NCBI RefSeq assembly: GCF_001509795.1
Contig: NZ_LLZN01000054.1
Location: 31,056 to 95,055 of the forward strand
Reading direction: 5' to 3'
DNA: 64,000 nt
DNA from: Streptomyces sp. NRRL WC-3605
GTDB lineage: Bacteria > Actinomycetota > Actinomycetes > Streptomycetales > Streptomycetaceae
The notes beneath the pieces are model-generated. The model was given only the letters and a program-made list of their open reading frames with translations. It was not told where the DNA came from and searched no databases. The translations under genes and the position numbers were made by a program. Below, one piece after another: positions 1 to 8,871 of the stretch. Positions within the stretch are counted from its first letter, which is position 1. Each line of letters starts with the position of its first letter.

Positions 1-644
1 GCCTGCTGCTCCGGCGTCGGTTCCATCGGCTGCACCGGCCGGTAGCGGGACTCCAGGGCCTCGGGCAGCCCGAGGAAGAAGCCCAGGTCGTGCGGGGCGC
101 GGACGCGCTCCTCGTAGATTTCCTGGAGGGTGCGGCCGGTGGCGCGCCGCACGACCTCGCCGGTCAGCGCGGCGATGCTGAGCGCGTGGTAGCCGAACGC
201 CGTGCCCGGCCGCCACAACGGCCGCTGCCCGGCGAGGCGTTCCGCGATCGTCCGGTCGTCGGCCAGCTCGTCCGCCGTGAACCCGGCGTCGAGGCCCACG
301 ACCCCGGCGCGGTGCGCGATCAGCTCCCGCAGGGTGATCCGGGCCTTGCCCTCGGCGGCGAACTCCGGCCAGTAGGACGCCACCGCGCGGTCGAGGTCCA
401 GCACGCCGTCCTGGACGAGCAGCGCCACCACGAGATGGGCCGCCCCCTTGGAGGACGAGAACACCCCGTAGAGGGAGTCGGCCCCGGCACCGGGGCCCGC
501 CCACAGGTCGACGACCCGTCTGCCGTGCACGTACGCGGCGACCTGGCCCTCGTAGTCCGGCCGTTCCGCGGCCACGAACGCCGCGAACTCCTCCCGTACC
601 GCCTCGAAGCCGTCCGCGACCGTGCCGTGGATCTCCGGTGTCAT
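1..644 (-). CDS. Serine hydrolase, class C beta-lactamase/esterase family (C-terminus cut by window edge)
   Basis: The visible 214 residues form the N-terminal half of a beta-lactamase/EstB-type serine hydrolase (usual length about 380-400). An SxxK motif (SSSK, Ser63/Lys66) supplies the expected nucleophile and general base, followed by the hydrophobic helix and a LRELIAHRAG segment typical of the family. A GYHAL segment near residue 152 sits where the second Tyr motif is expected. No signal peptide is seen, so it is probably cytoplasmic. The start is the ATG reading MTPEIHG, with a short GA-rich stretch upstream. Substrate cannot be told; esterases of this fold are more common in Streptomyces than true beta-lactamases. 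The gene continues left of the window. Confidence 0.85.
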   Translation of the reverse strand, partial: MTPEIHGTVADGFEAVREEFAAFVAAERPDYEGQVAAYVHGRRVVDLWAGPGAGADSLYGVFSSSKGAAHLVVALLVQDGVLDLDRAVASYWPEFAAEGKARITLRELIAHRAGVVGLDAGFTADELADDRTIAERLAGQRPLWRPGTAFGYHALSIAALTGEVVRRATGRTLQEIYEERVRAPHDLGFFLGLPEALESRYRPVQPMEPTPEQQ

Positions 645-799
645 CCGCTCTCCTCATCCTGGCCCGTGATGTCCGCCGTGATCACAACACCCGCTCCGTC
701 CCGGCCCATTCCCCCCCGGTGGGGCCCGCCCGGCCGCCGTGACCGGGCATCGAAGCGGCCGTGACGGCGGCGTGACACACCCCGTCTACAGTGATCCGC

Positions 800-1594
800 A
801 TGCGCGATCTCGGTGCCGGTTTCAGGTTTCTCCTCCAGGGCCAGCGATGGGTGGCCCGCCATGGCAGGCAGTACGGCTTCGGGCTGATCCCGGGCCTGAT
901 CACCCTGGTGCTGTACGCGGCCACGCTCGTGGCCCTCGCGCTGTGGGGCCAGGACCTCGTGAGCTGGTCGACCCCGTTCGCCGACGGCTGGGCGAGCCCC
1001 TGGCGGGGCCTGTTCCGCGGGCTGCTCACCGCCGTCCTGTTCGCCCTGGCCCTGCTGCTGTCCGTGGTCACCTTCACCGCCGTCACCCTGCTGATCGGCC
1101 AGCCCTTCTACGAGAGCCTCTCGGAGCGGGTCGACCGGGACGTCTCGCCCGACGGCACCGCGCCCGAGTCCGGACTGCCGCTCTGGCGCGAGCTGTGGAT
1201 CTCGGGCCGCGACAGCCTGCGGATCGTGGTGCGCGCCGCCGTCTGGGGCGTGCTGCTGTTCGCGGCGGGATTCGTCCCGGTCGTCGGCCAGACGGCCGTC
1301 CCGGTGCTCGGTGTCGTCGTCACCGGCTTCTTCCTCACCGAGGAGCTGACCGCGGTCGCCCTCCAGCGCCGCCGCGTCGAGCTGCGCGACCGCCTGACGC
1401 TCCTGCGCTCGCGCAAGATGCTCGTCTGGGGCTTCGGCACCCCGCTCGCCGCCGCCTTCCTGGTGCCGTTCGTCGCGGTGTTCCTGATGCCCGGCGCGGT
1501 CGCGGGCGCCACGCTGATGGCCCGGGAGCTGTCGGGGGAGGAGACGCGGGAGGACGAGCCGGCCGAGCCCGAGGGCGAGAAGGTCACCTGGTGA
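800..1594 (+). CDS. EI24/CysZ-like integral membrane protein
   Basis: A 264-residue polytopic membrane protein starting MRDLGAGFRFLLQGQRW. Hydrophobic segments lie near residues 30-55, 75-105 and 140-215, the arrangement of the EI24 family (PF07264), which includes the sulfate channel CysZ. The N-terminal amphipathic G-F-x-F-L stretch before the first membrane segment is typical. The C-terminus is short and acidic. A -10-like TACAGT hexamer at 787-792 ends seven bases before the ATG at 800 and no ribosome site is visible, so the mRNA is probably leaderless; the GTG at 791 would lie inside the promoter. The last 11 bases overlap the convergent gene that follows. Sulfate transport is only a family-based guess. 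Confidence 0.8.
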   Translation: MRDLGAGFRFLLQGQRWVARHGRQYGFGLIPGLITLVLYAATLVALALWGQDLVSWSTPFADGWASPWRGLFRGLLTAVLFALALLLSVVTFTAVTLLIGQPFYESLSERVDRDVSPDGTAPESGLPLWRELWISGRDSLRIVVRAAVWGVLLFAAGFVPVVGQTAVPVLGVVVTGFFLTEELTAVALQRRRVELRDRLTLLRSRKMLVWGFGTPLAAAFLVPFVAVFLMPGAVAGATLMARELSGEETREDEPAEPEGEKVTW

Positions 1595-2840
1595 CCGGAC
1601 TGCCGGCCGCCACCGTCAGGATCGTGCGCACCTGGGCGATGATGTCCAGCCGGTTGCGGACGAACTCCGGGTCCGTCACCGCCCCCGACACCGGATCGGT
1701 GTTGCCCGCCCCGAACTGCAGCACCGGCGTGTGCACATGCCCGCCCGGCAGCACGTCGTGCAGCCCCAGCCGGTCGCGCAGCAGCGTCGCCCGGTAGGCG
1801 ATCTCGTTGGAGAGGTAGTCCCCGCCGCCCCCGGCCCGGGCGCTGGACCCGGGCGTCGGCCCGTCCGGCCGGACGACGGCCTCGGTGCCTCCCGCCGGGA
1901 TCTCGGTCACGCTCGTGTTGTCGTACACGGGGAACCGGCCGGTGGGGGCGGCGACGATCGCCGCGTGCGGCAGGGTGGTCGTCGTCCACTGCGGCTGCGA
2001 GCCGGGGTCGGCGACCGGGACCGGTCCGGTGCTGGAGGCGTTCTCGTTGTCCGGGAACCCGCCCCGCCAGGCCCCGTTGGTCCTCTCCACGTCGAACCGC
2101 CCCACCCGTCCCTGGCTCACGGTCGTGAAGAGGTCGGCCCGCCCCAGGTACGGCCGCAGCGCCCGCTCCACCGTCCCTTCCGCGAAGTCCCGCCAGCGCA
2201 CCGGGAACACGGCGGTCTCCACCCGCGCCGGACCGGCCGCCGTCTCCACGACCGTGCCGTCCAGCGCCAGCGCGGCCGCCCCCGAGGGGTTGGAGATACG
2301 GATGTCGCGGTCGAGGGTGAACGGGTCGAAGCCGGTGACCAGGATGCGCCGGACGCCCTTCTCGCGCGGCGGCCGGAGGTCGTCCTGCCCGCGCGAGGAC
2401 CGCTCCAGCGCGTCCAGCAGCGCGGCCCGCCGTCCCTCGCCGAGGGCGAAGCCCGGCTCCCAGGTCCGCAGTTCCCGTGTCATCGTCAACCGGGCCCAGT
2501 ACAGCGGCCGGTCGTCGTCCCGGCTCAGGTCGCCGCCCGCCGGTCCCCGCCCCTGCGCCCGGTCGACGGCCCGCCGCCACAGCGCCGTCCCGTGGCGCTC
2601 GACGGCCCGGCGGGCCGCCGCGTAGCCGTGCGCGCCGTCCAGGGCGCGAGCGAAGGCGGTGGTGGCGGTGCCGAACCCGGAGCGGCGCAGGATCTCCTGG
2701 GGGACCGGCTGGGAGAGCCGCTGCTCCTCGACGGTGGGCGCGGCGGCCGTTTCGGCGGCGGCGGTGCCGGTGGCGGGCGCGGCGAGGCCGGTCAGCAGGG
2801 CCAGGGCGAGCACTCCGGTCCGAACACGGGGGGATATCAC
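1584..2840 (-). CDS. Secreted pyroglutamyl-peptidase I (C15)-like protein, Cys replaced by Ser
   Basis: A 418-residue protein with a clear signal peptide (residues 1-30, ending in an Ala-rich cleavage region). Residues about 165-400 resemble pyrrolidone carboxyl peptidase (peptidase C15): LVTGFDPF at 167-174, an NPSG turn, VGRFDVERTNGAW holding the expected catalytic Glu252, and GGHVHTP holding the catalytic His370. The nucleophile motif is normally FVCNH; here the matching segment reads DYLSNEIAY, so Ser344 stands where Cys is expected. C15 enzymes are usually about 215 residues and cytoplasmic; this one has an extra N-terminal helical region of about 130 residues and an insertion after the Glu motif. 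It may be a Ser-variant hydrolase or an inactive fold. Activity is unproven. Confidence 0.75.
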   Translation of the reverse strand: MISPRVRTGVLALALLTGLAAPATGTAAAETAAAPTVEEQRLSQPVPQEILRRSGFGTATTAFARALDGAHGYAAARRAVERHGTALWRRAVDRAQGRGPAGGDLSRDDDRPLYWARLTMTRELRTWEPGFALGEGRRAALLDALERSSRGQDDLRPPREKGVRRILVTGFDPFTLDRDIRISNPSGAAALALDGTVVETAAGPARVETAVFPVRWRDFAEGTVERALRPYLGRADLFTTVSQGRVGRFDVERTNGAWRGGFPDNENASSTGPVPVADPGSQPQWTTTTLPHAAIVAAPTGRFPVYDNTSVTEIPAGGTEAVVRPDGPTPGSSARAGGGGDYLSNEIAYRATLLRDRLGLHDVLPGGHVHTPVLQFGAGNTDPVSGAVTDPEFVRNRLDIIAQVRTILTVAAGSPVTR

Positions 2841-2948
2841 GGCAGTTCGGGTCCTTCCGTCACGGTGGGGGTCGTGCGGGACGCCGGAAGTATCGCGTGA
2901 CGGGAGAGGTCCACGCCATGGTGCGTGCGGCCCGTCCGTCCACCGCCG

Positions 2949-3512
2949 TCAGTCCGGCCGCTCGCCCAGCAGCCGCAGGAAGTCCCGGAACGCGCCCGGC
3001 ATGTCCACCGACGCGGGGTCCAGCAGCCACTGGTACTGCAGCCCGTCCATGACGGCGACCAGCAGCGGGGCGGTGCGCTCGGGCGTCAGACCGTTCGGCA
3101 GCCGGTCGCCGTACTCGGAGCGCAGCATCTCCGCCATGCTCGCCCGCACCCGGGTGTACCGCTCGGAGAAGAACGCCCGCGCCGGGTGGTCGTCCGTCAC
3201 GCTCTCGCCGAGCAGCGCCGAGAAGGTCTGGACGATTCCGGGCCGCATCGCGTTGTACTCGACCAGCGCGGCGAGCAGATCGACCCGCCACCGGCTGTCC
3301 GGCACGGCGTCCCACCGGTCCCGCTCCTGGAGCACGGCGACGAGCAGCGCGTCCTTGGTCGGGAAGTGGTGCATCAGGCCCTGCTGGGTGAGCCCCACCC
3401 GTTCGGCGACCGCGGCCAGGCTCGCGCCCCGGTAGCCGCGCTCGGCGATCACCTCCAGCGCCGCCCGGACGATCTCGGCGCGGCGCTCCTCGCCCCTGAC
3501 CCTCGCGTTCAT
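2949..3512 (-). CDS. TetR family transcriptional regulator
   Basis: A 187-residue regulator with the TetR N-terminal helix-turn-helix at residues 10-60: AALEVIAERGYRGASLAAVAERVGL followed by the recognition region ending HHFPTKDALL. The C-terminal half is the helical ligand-binding domain, with no recognisable ligand signature. It is transcribed divergently from the GH3 beta-glucosidase gene, the usual layout for a local repressor, and the 120-base gap between them holds an imperfect palindrome (3569-3582). The ATG starts MNARVRGEERR. Control of the glucosidase is inferred from layout only. Confidence 0.88.
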   Translation of the reverse strand: MNARVRGEERRAEIVRAALEVIAERGYRGASLAAVAERVGLTQQGLMHHFPTKDALLVAVLQERDRWDAVPDSRWRVDLLAALVEYNAMRPGIVQTFSALLGESVTDDHPARAFFSERYTRVRASMAEMLRSEYGDRLPNGLTPERTAPLLVAVMDGLQYQWLLDPASVDMPGAFRDFLRLLGERPD

Positions 3513-3568
3513 GGCGTCACCGTACGGGATGCGCCCACCCCTTATGTAACACGCGGATAACGAAACCT

Positions 3569-3582
3569 ACCAGTCGACAGGT
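3569..3582. promoter_or_regulatory. Candidate TetR operator between tetR-like gene and GH3 gene
   Basis: The sequence ACCaGTCGACaGGT is a 14-base palindrome with a perfect GTCGAC core and ACC/GGT outer arms; only the two bases flanking the core do not pair. It lies about 50 bases before the glucosidase ATG and 57 bases before the divergent regulator start, where a shared operator would be expected. Assignment to the TetR protein is inference. Confidence 0.35.
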
Positions 3583-3632
3583 GACCGATGCAGGATGGTG
3601 CCACAGCCCGGACTCGACGAGGAGGCACCGCG

Positions 3633-6068
3633 ATGGCGGGAACGCGCACCCAGGCCGACGCAGCACGGGAGACGGTCGTGGAGGCGGCCCTCGCCCGGCT
3701 CGACCTCGACGCGAAGACACGGCTGCTCTCCGGCCAGGACATGTGGACCCTGCCCGCCCTGCCCGGGATCGGCCTGCCCTCCCTCGTGATGTCCGACGGC
3801 CCGATCGGCGTCCGCGGGGTGCGCTGGACCGCCGACGACCCCTCCGTCGCCCTGCCGTCCCCGACCGCTCTCGCCGCCGCCTGGGACCCGGACCTCGCCC
3901 GCCGCGCCGGTGTCCTCCTCGCCCAGGAGGCCCGCCGCAAGGGCGTCCACGTCCTGCTCGCCCCTACCGTCAACCTGCACCGCTCGCCGCTCGGCGGACG
4001 CCACTTCGAGGCGTACAGCGAGGACCCGTACCTCACCGGGGTCATCGGCGCGGGCTATGTGGCGGGTGTCCAGTCCGGCGGCGTCGGCACCACCGTGAAG
4101 CACTTCGTCGCCAACGACGCCGAGACCGAGCGCTTCACGGTGAACAACGTCGTCGGCGAACGCGCCCTGCGCGAGCTGTATCTGGCGCCCTTCGAGCACA
4201 TCGTGGAACACGCCCGCCCCTGGGGCGTGATGACGGCGTACAACACGGTCAACGGCACGACCATGACCGAGCACCGCCGCCTCGTCGAGGAGGTGCTGCG
4301 CGGCGAGTGGGGCTTCGACGGCGTCAACGTCTCCGACTGGGCCGCCGCCCGCGACACCGCCGCCGCCCTCGACGGCGGCCTCGACATCGCCATGCCCGGC
4401 CCCCGCACCGTCTACGGCGAAGCCCTCGCCCGGGCCGTCCGCGCCGGCGAGGTCCCCGAGACCCGGGTCGACGACGCGGTACGCAACGTCCTGCGGCTGG
4501 CCGCCCGCGTCGGCATCCTCCCCGGCGCCGAACCGGCCGTCACCGAGCTCCCGCCGGAGACCGACGGCCCCGCCCTCGCCCGCGAGATCGCCCGCCGCTC
4601 CTTCGTCCTGGTCCGCAACCAGGACGCCCTTCCGCTGCCGCCCGGCGGCACGGTCGCCCTGATCGGCGGCGCCGCCCGCGACGCCCGGGCCCTCGGCGGC
4701 GGCTCCGCGACCGTCTTCCCGGACCACACCGTCTCCCCGCTCGACGGCCTCACCGCCGCCCTCCCGGAGGGCGCCCTGACCTACGCCGTCGGCGCCGACC
4801 CCAGCACCGAACTCGGCGTCGCCGACCGCGGCTTCACCCTGCGGGCCGTGTGCCGGGACGCCGACGGGAACGTCCTCGGCACCGGCTCGGCGCCCAGCGG
4901 GCACATCCAGTGGATGGGCTCCGACCTCCCCGACGGCGTCACCCACGAGACCCTGCACAGCGTCGAGCTGACCGGCACGTTCACCCCGCGCGTCAGCGGC
5001 GCCCACACCTTCGGCATCAAGGGCATCGGCGCCTTCGCGCTCGTCATCGACGGCACGACGTACTACGACGACGTCCAGCGCCCCACCAAGGACGACCCCT
5101 TCATCAGCTTCTTCGGCGCTCCCGTCCCGCGTGCCCAGCCCGAACTCACCGCCGGCACCCCCGTCGAGGTCTCCCTCACCTATGTCGTAGAGCACCCCGA
5201 GGGCGCCCCGCTGAGGGTCGTCGGCTTCACGCTCGCGCACCAGGAGCCGCTGCGCGACCCCGGCGAGCTCATCGCCGAGGCCGCCGAGGCCGCGCGCGCC
5301 GCCGACACCGCCGTCGTCGTTGTCGCCACCACCGAACGCGTCGAGTCGGAGGGCTTCGACCGCACCGACCTGCGGCTGCCCGGCCGCCAGGACGACCTGG
5401 TCAGCGCCGTCGCCGCCGCCAACCCGCGCACGGTCGTCGTCGTGAACTCCGGCTCCCCGGTGGAGCTGCCGTGGCGTGAGGAGGTCGCCGCCGTGCTGCT
5501 CGGCTGGTTCCCGGGGCAGGAGGGCGGCGCGGCCCTCGCCGACGTGCTCACCGGCGCCGAGGAGCCCGGCGGCCGGCTGCCCACCACCTGGGGACCGCTT
5601 GCCGACGCCCCGGTCACCGAGGTCGTCCCCACCGACGGCGAACTCGTCTACTCCGAGGGCGTCTTCATCGGCTACCGCGCCTGGGAGCAGGCGGGCCGTG
5701 CCCCGGCGTACCCGTTCGGGCACGGCCTCGGCTACACCACGTGGACGTACGAGTCCGCCGAGGTCAAGGGCAGCACGGTCCGGGTGCGGGTACGCAACAC
5801 CGGAGAGCGGCCGGGCCGCGAGGTCGTCCAGGTCTACCTGGCGCCCGCGGAGCCGGACGCCGAGCGGCCGGCGCGGTGGCTCGCCGGGTTCGCCGGGGTG
5901 CAGGCCGGGCCGGGCGAGAGCGGCGAGGCCGTGATCGAGTTGCCCCGCCGGGCTTTCGAGGTGTGGGACGAGACGACCGGGGCGTGGACCTTTGTGAAGG
6001 GTTCGTACGAGATTCAGCTCGGACGCTCGATCTCCGACCGCAGGCTGACCGCGACGATTAACGTCTGA
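3633..6068 (+). CDS. GH3 family beta-glucosidase with PA14 insert
   Basis: An 811-residue glycoside hydrolase family 3 enzyme that releases sugar from the non-reducing end of beta-glucosides. The N-terminal TIM-barrel carries VMSDGPIG, KHFVANDAE and the nucleophile motif GFDGVNVSDW, with Asp235 as the predicted nucleophile. A PA14-like insert lies near residues 395-530 (GTFTPRVSGAHTF, then VIDGTTYYDD), followed by the second alpha/beta domain (VVVVATTERVESEGFDR) and a C-terminal fibronectin III-like domain. No signal peptide is seen, so it probably acts on imported oligosaccharides. The ATG at 3633 is preferred over an in-frame ATG at 3588 because GAGGAGG lies seven bases upstream. Aldose 1-epimerase lies convergent downstream, a functionally fitting neighbour. 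Confidence 0.93.
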   Translation: MAGTRTQADAARETVVEAALARLDLDAKTRLLSGQDMWTLPALPGIGLPSLVMSDGPIGVRGVRWTADDPSVALPSPTALAAAWDPDLARRAGVLLAQEARRKGVHVLLAPTVNLHRSPLGGRHFEAYSEDPYLTGVIGAGYVAGVQSGGVGTTVKHFVANDAETERFTVNNVVGERALRELYLAPFEHIVEHARPWGVMTAYNTVNGTTMTEHRRLVEEVLRGEWGFDGVNVSDWAAARDTAAALDGGLDIAMPGPRTVYGEALARAVRAGEVPETRVDDAVRNVLRLAARVGILPGAEPAVTELPPETDGPALAREIARRSFVLVRNQDALPLPPGGTVALIGGAARDARALGGGSATVFPDHTVSPLDGLTAALPEGALTYAVGADPSTELGVADRGFTLRAVCRDADGNVLGTGSAPSGHIQWMGSDLPDGVTHETLHSVELTGTFTPRVSGAHTFGIKGIGAFALVIDGTTYYDDVQRPTKDDPFISFFGAPVPRAQPELTAGTPVEVSLTYVVEHPEGAPLRVVGFTLAHQEPLRDPGELIAEAAEAARAADTAVVVVATTERVESEGFDRTDLRLPGRQDDLVSAVAAANPRTVVVVNSGSPVELPWREEVAAVLLGWFPGQEGGAALADVLTGAEEPGGRLPTTWGPLADAPVTEVVPTDGELVYSEGVFIGYRAWEQAGRAPAYPFGHGLGYTTWTYESAEVKGSTVRVRVRNTGERPGREVVQVYLAPAEPDAERPARWLAGFAGVQAGPGESGEAVIELPRRAFEVWDETTGAWTFVKGSYEIQLGRSISDRRLTATINV

Positions 6069-6090
6069 CCCGGGAGAAGTACCCAGGAAC

Positions 6091-6126
6091 AGCCCCGGTC
6101 CGGGCCCTGACACCGGGACCGGGGCT
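6091..6126. terminator. Bidirectional terminator hairpin between GH3 gene and galM
   Basis: An 11-bp perfect stem, AGCCCCGGTCC paired with GGACCGGGGCT, encloses a 14-base loop. It sits between two convergent stop codons, so it can end transcription from both sides. There is no long T run, as is usual in this genus. Confidence 0.7.
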
Positions 6127-6144
6127 CGGGCCTTCCTCCGCCCG

Positions 6145-7122
6145 TCAGCGCGCCGAGAAGGCGTACACCGTCTCCGACCGGTACGTCTCGCCGGGCCGCA
6201 GCACCGTGCTCGGGAACTCCGGCCGGTTCGGGGAGTCCGGGAAGTGCTGGGTCTCCAGCGCGATGCCGTCGCCGGGGGAGAAGGGCTCGTCCAGCTTGTC
6301 GGCCGTGTACAGCTGCAGGCCCGGTTCGGTCGTGGCCACCGTCAGCGCCCGCCCGGTCGAGGGGTCGTACAGCTCGGCGACCTCCCGCGCGTCCTGGGTC
6401 ACGCCCTTGTCCAGCACGAAGTTGTGGTCGTACCCGGAGCCGACCTTGCGGAGCCGGCGGAAGTCGAAACGGGTGCCCGTGACGTCCTCCAGCGCGCCGG
6501 TCGGGATCAGGTCCGTGTCGACCGGGGTGAACCGGGAGGCCGCCAGGCGCAGTTCATGGCCGCCCGCGTCACCGGAGGCCGCCCCCGCGAGGTTGAAGTA
6601 GCTGTGGTTGGTCAGACTGACCACGGTCGGCGCGTCCGTCACCGCCTCGTACACGAACCGCAGCGCCCCGCCGGCCTCCAGGGTGTACGTCGCCGTCACC
6701 TCCAGGCGCCCCGGGAAGCCCTCCTCGCCGTGCGGACTGACCCGGGTCAGGCGCAGCCCGTGCTCCACGGGCGTCACGTCCCACACACGCTTGTCGAAGC
6801 CCCGGGCGCCGCCGTGCAGCGAGTTGGGCGGGGTGTTCGGGTCGAGCGCGTAGGTCACTCCGTCCAGCGGGAAACGGCCGCCCGCGATCCGGTTGGCGTA
6901 CCGCCCGATCAGAGCGCCGAGGTACGGCCCGGGATGCGTCACGTACCCGTCGAGATCGGCGAAACCGAGGACCACGTCGGCCGTCCGGCCGTCACGGTCG
7001 GGCACCTCCAGTGACTGCACGATCCCGCCGTACGACAGGACTCGCACCCGAACGCCCGCGCGCTCCAGGGTCCAGCGATGGACCTTCGTGCCGTCGGAAA
7101 GTGTGCCGAAGTGTTCGCTCAT
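6145..7122 (-). CDS. galM: Aldose 1-epimerase (galactose mutarotase)
   Basis: A 325-residue mutarotase that interconverts alpha and beta anomers of glucose or galactose. Family marks include the N-terminal LSYGGIVQSLEVPDR strand, the GRYANRIAGGRF loop (substrate-binding Asn/Arg), SLHGGARGFDKRVWDV, the catalytic His region LTNHSYFNLAG, and the catalytic Glu region ALETQHFPDSPN near the C-terminus. Length is normal and no signal peptide is visible. It converges on the GH3 beta-glucosidase, whose product would be its substrate, and it lies 10 bases after an SGNH lipoprotein gene in the same direction. The ATG reads MSEHFGTLSDG. Confidence 0.93.
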   Translation of the reverse strand: MSEHFGTLSDGTKVHRWTLERAGVRVRVLSYGGIVQSLEVPDRDGRTADVVLGFADLDGYVTHPGPYLGALIGRYANRIAGGRFPLDGVTYALDPNTPPNSLHGGARGFDKRVWDVTPVEHGLRLTRVSPHGEEGFPGRLEVTATYTLEAGGALRFVYEAVTDAPTVVSLTNHSYFNLAGAASGDAGGHELRLAASRFTPVDTDLIPTGALEDVTGTRFDFRRLRKVGSGYDHNFVLDKGVTQDAREVAELYDPSTGRALTVATTEPGLQLYTADKLDEPFSPGDGIALETQHFPDSPNRPEFPSTVLRPGETYRSETVYAFSAR

Positions 7123-7132
7123 GAGCGGAACA

Positions 7133-8023
7133 CTAGTTCGTGACCGTCCGGTAGGCGATCTCCGCCAGCCGCGCCTGACCGTCGACGCTCGGATGGAAGA
7201 AGTCCCACTGGCTCAACTGCGCCCGGCCGAACCGGAAGTCGTACACCGCCCCGCCGTCGAACCGGCAGCGGCGGTCCTTCGCGCACACGTCCTTCAGCGC
7301 CTTGTTGTACGCCTCGACCCGGCCCTGCACGGTCGCCCGGCGCTCGTTCGCCGCCGCCGTCAAGGACTCCGCGTCCCCCAGCATCGACGGGCAGATCCCC
7401 AGCTTCCACACCTGCCGGCCCATCGGGCTCGAGCGGCCCTGCTCCCACAGCCGCATCAGATTCGGCACGCTCGCCACGTACACCTGGGACTTCGGCAGCG
7501 ACCGGCGCAGCGTGCGCAGCGCCTCCTCGAAGCTCGCGCGGAACTCGGCCACCGGCGTCATCGAGCCGACCGACCTGCGGCAGGCGTCGTTGGCGCCCGC
7601 CATCACCGCGACCAGCTGCGGCCGGTGCGTCACGGCCCGGGCCATCTGGCCGGGGACGTCCTCCATCCGGGCCCCGGTCACCGCGTGGTTCCAGCTGTGC
7701 TCCGCCGCCCTCGCCCGGCCGAGCAGCCGTACCGCCAGGCTGTCGACCGCCGGACGGGTGCCGGTCGCCCAGGACACCTCCGGGCAGTCCGACAGGACCG
7801 CACAGGCGTCGAAGCCGGTGGTGATCGAGTCGCCGACCGCCGCGACCGAGGCGGGACTTCGGTCCCACACCGGCGTCGGCTTCGGCGTGGGCCGCCCGCC
7901 GCGCGCCTCCGTGCCCGACGGGGCGGGGGACGCGCCGCCCACCGCGTCACAGCCGGACACGCCCAGCACGGCCGCGGTCACGGCGGCGAGGACAGCGCGT
8001 GTGACACCACGTCGCTTCCGCAT
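7133..8023 (-). CDS. SGNH/GDSL hydrolase lipoprotein
   Basis: A 296-residue SGNH-type esterase exported as a lipoprotein. The chosen ATG reads MRKRRGVTRAV, followed by a hydrophobic segment and a VSGC lipobox; a GAGGGG ribosome site lies 10 bases upstream. Block I is GDSITTGFDAC, with the nucleophile Ser, block III is GANDAC, and the C-terminal DFFHP supplies the Asp-His pair. After the lipobox comes a short Pro/Thr linker. A longer in-frame start would bury the lipobox and is rejected. Substrate unknown; secreted GDSL enzymes of this kind often de-esterify carbohydrates or lipids. Confidence 0.85.
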   Translation of the reverse strand: MRKRRGVTRAVLAAVTAAVLGVSGCDAVGGASPAPSGTEARGGRPTPKPTPVWDRSPASVAAVGDSITTGFDACAVLSDCPEVSWATGTRPAVDSLAVRLLGRARAAEHSWNHAVTGARMEDVPGQMARAVTHRPQLVAVMAGANDACRRSVGSMTPVAEFRASFEEALRTLRRSLPKSQVYVASVPNLMRLWEQGRSSPMGRQVWKLGICPSMLGDAESLTAAANERRATVQGRVEAYNKALKDVCAKDRRCRFDGGAVYDFRFGRAQLSQWDFFHPSVDGQARLAEIAYRTVTN

Positions 8024-8277
8024 ACCCGTCCATCCCCTCGTCGGAGCCGTCAGTGTGTCCAACCCATGACACCGCACCCGGGTTCCCGGCCCGCGCATGC
8101 AACGGCTCACACCCGTACAGGCGTCCTGCCGGGTGAATGGCGGGCGTTTCACGGCCCCGGGACCGACGGTACGTCACACTCCTTGCCCCGCCGCACGGTA
8201 GCCTCGCCATCAAACGTGGCTCCCCGGCCACGCTCGTCCGCCAGTTCGCACAATGTCCGCTCAGCCCGGAGGTCCCG

Positions 8278-8772
8278 GTGACGACACGTGGAGTTCTGTA
8301 CGTGCACTCCGCGCCGCGCGCGATGTGCCCGCACGTCGAGTGGGCCGTCGCCGGGGTGCTCGGCACGCGCGTCAACCTCGACTGGATCCGGCAGCCCGCC
8401 GCGCCCGGCACCTGGCGCTCGGAGTTCTCCTGGCAGGGCGAGGCCGGCACGGCGTCCAAGCTGGCGTCCGCCCTGCGCGGCTGGCAGCTGCTGCGCTTCG
8501 AGGTGACCGCCGAGCCCTGCCCCACCGCCGAGGGCGAGCGCTACAGCTGCACCCCCGACCTGGGCATCTTCCACGCCGTCACGGGCATGCACGGCGACAT
8601 CCTGATCCCCGAGGACCGGCTGCGCGCCGCCCTGACGCGCGCCCAGCGCGAGGAGGCGGACCTGGAGGCGGAGATCGCCAAGCTCCTCGGCAAGCCGTGG
8701 GACGACGAACTGGAACCCTTCCGGTACGCGGGCGAGGGCGCGCCGGTGCGCTGGCTGCACCAAGTGGTCTGA
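8278..8772 (+). CDS. DUF3145 domain-containing protein
   Basis: A 164-residue actinobacterial conserved protein matching DUF3145, with the characteristic opening TTRGVLYVHSAPRAMCPHVEW. Function is unknown. The GTG at 8278 is chosen because GGAGG ends five bases upstream and the protein then has the usual family length; the longer open frame begins inside the promoter region of the divergent lipoprotein gene. It converges on fabF across a strong terminator. No catalytic signature or membrane segment is visible; the end of the protein is charged and helical. Confidence 0.85.
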   Translation: MTTRGVLYVHSAPRAMCPHVEWAVAGVLGTRVNLDWIRQPAAPGTWRSEFSWQGEAGTASKLASALRGWQLLRFEVTAEPCPTAEGERYSCTPDLGIFHAVTGMHGDILIPEDRLRAALTRAQREEADLEAEIAKLLGKPWDDELEPFRYAGEGAPVRWLHQVV

Positions 8773-8820
8773 CGGACGGTCCGACAGCGGTCCGACACCC
8801 GCTCACCCCCGGGCACACGA

Positions 8821-8851
8821 AAGGGCCCCCGCCTCGAAGGCGGGGGCCCTT
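8821..8851. terminator. Bidirectional terminator between DUF3145 gene and fabF
   Basis: A perfect 13-bp stem, AAGGGCCCCCGCC with GGCGGGGGCCCTT, closes a TCGAA loop. It lies between convergent stop codons and marks the end of the fab operon. Confidence 0.85.
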
Positions 8852-8871
8852 CCCGTGCGTACGGGGGTCGC

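Noticed and set aside
3588..3632. Upstream ATG for the GH3 gene
   Set aside because: No ribosome site, and the ATG at 3633 has a strong GAGGAGG at good spacing.
3567..6113. 848-codon open frame antisense to the GH3 gene
   Set aside because: It is Gly/Asp/Val-rich low-complexity, a mirror of GC-biased third positions in the real gene, and has no family match or ribosome site.
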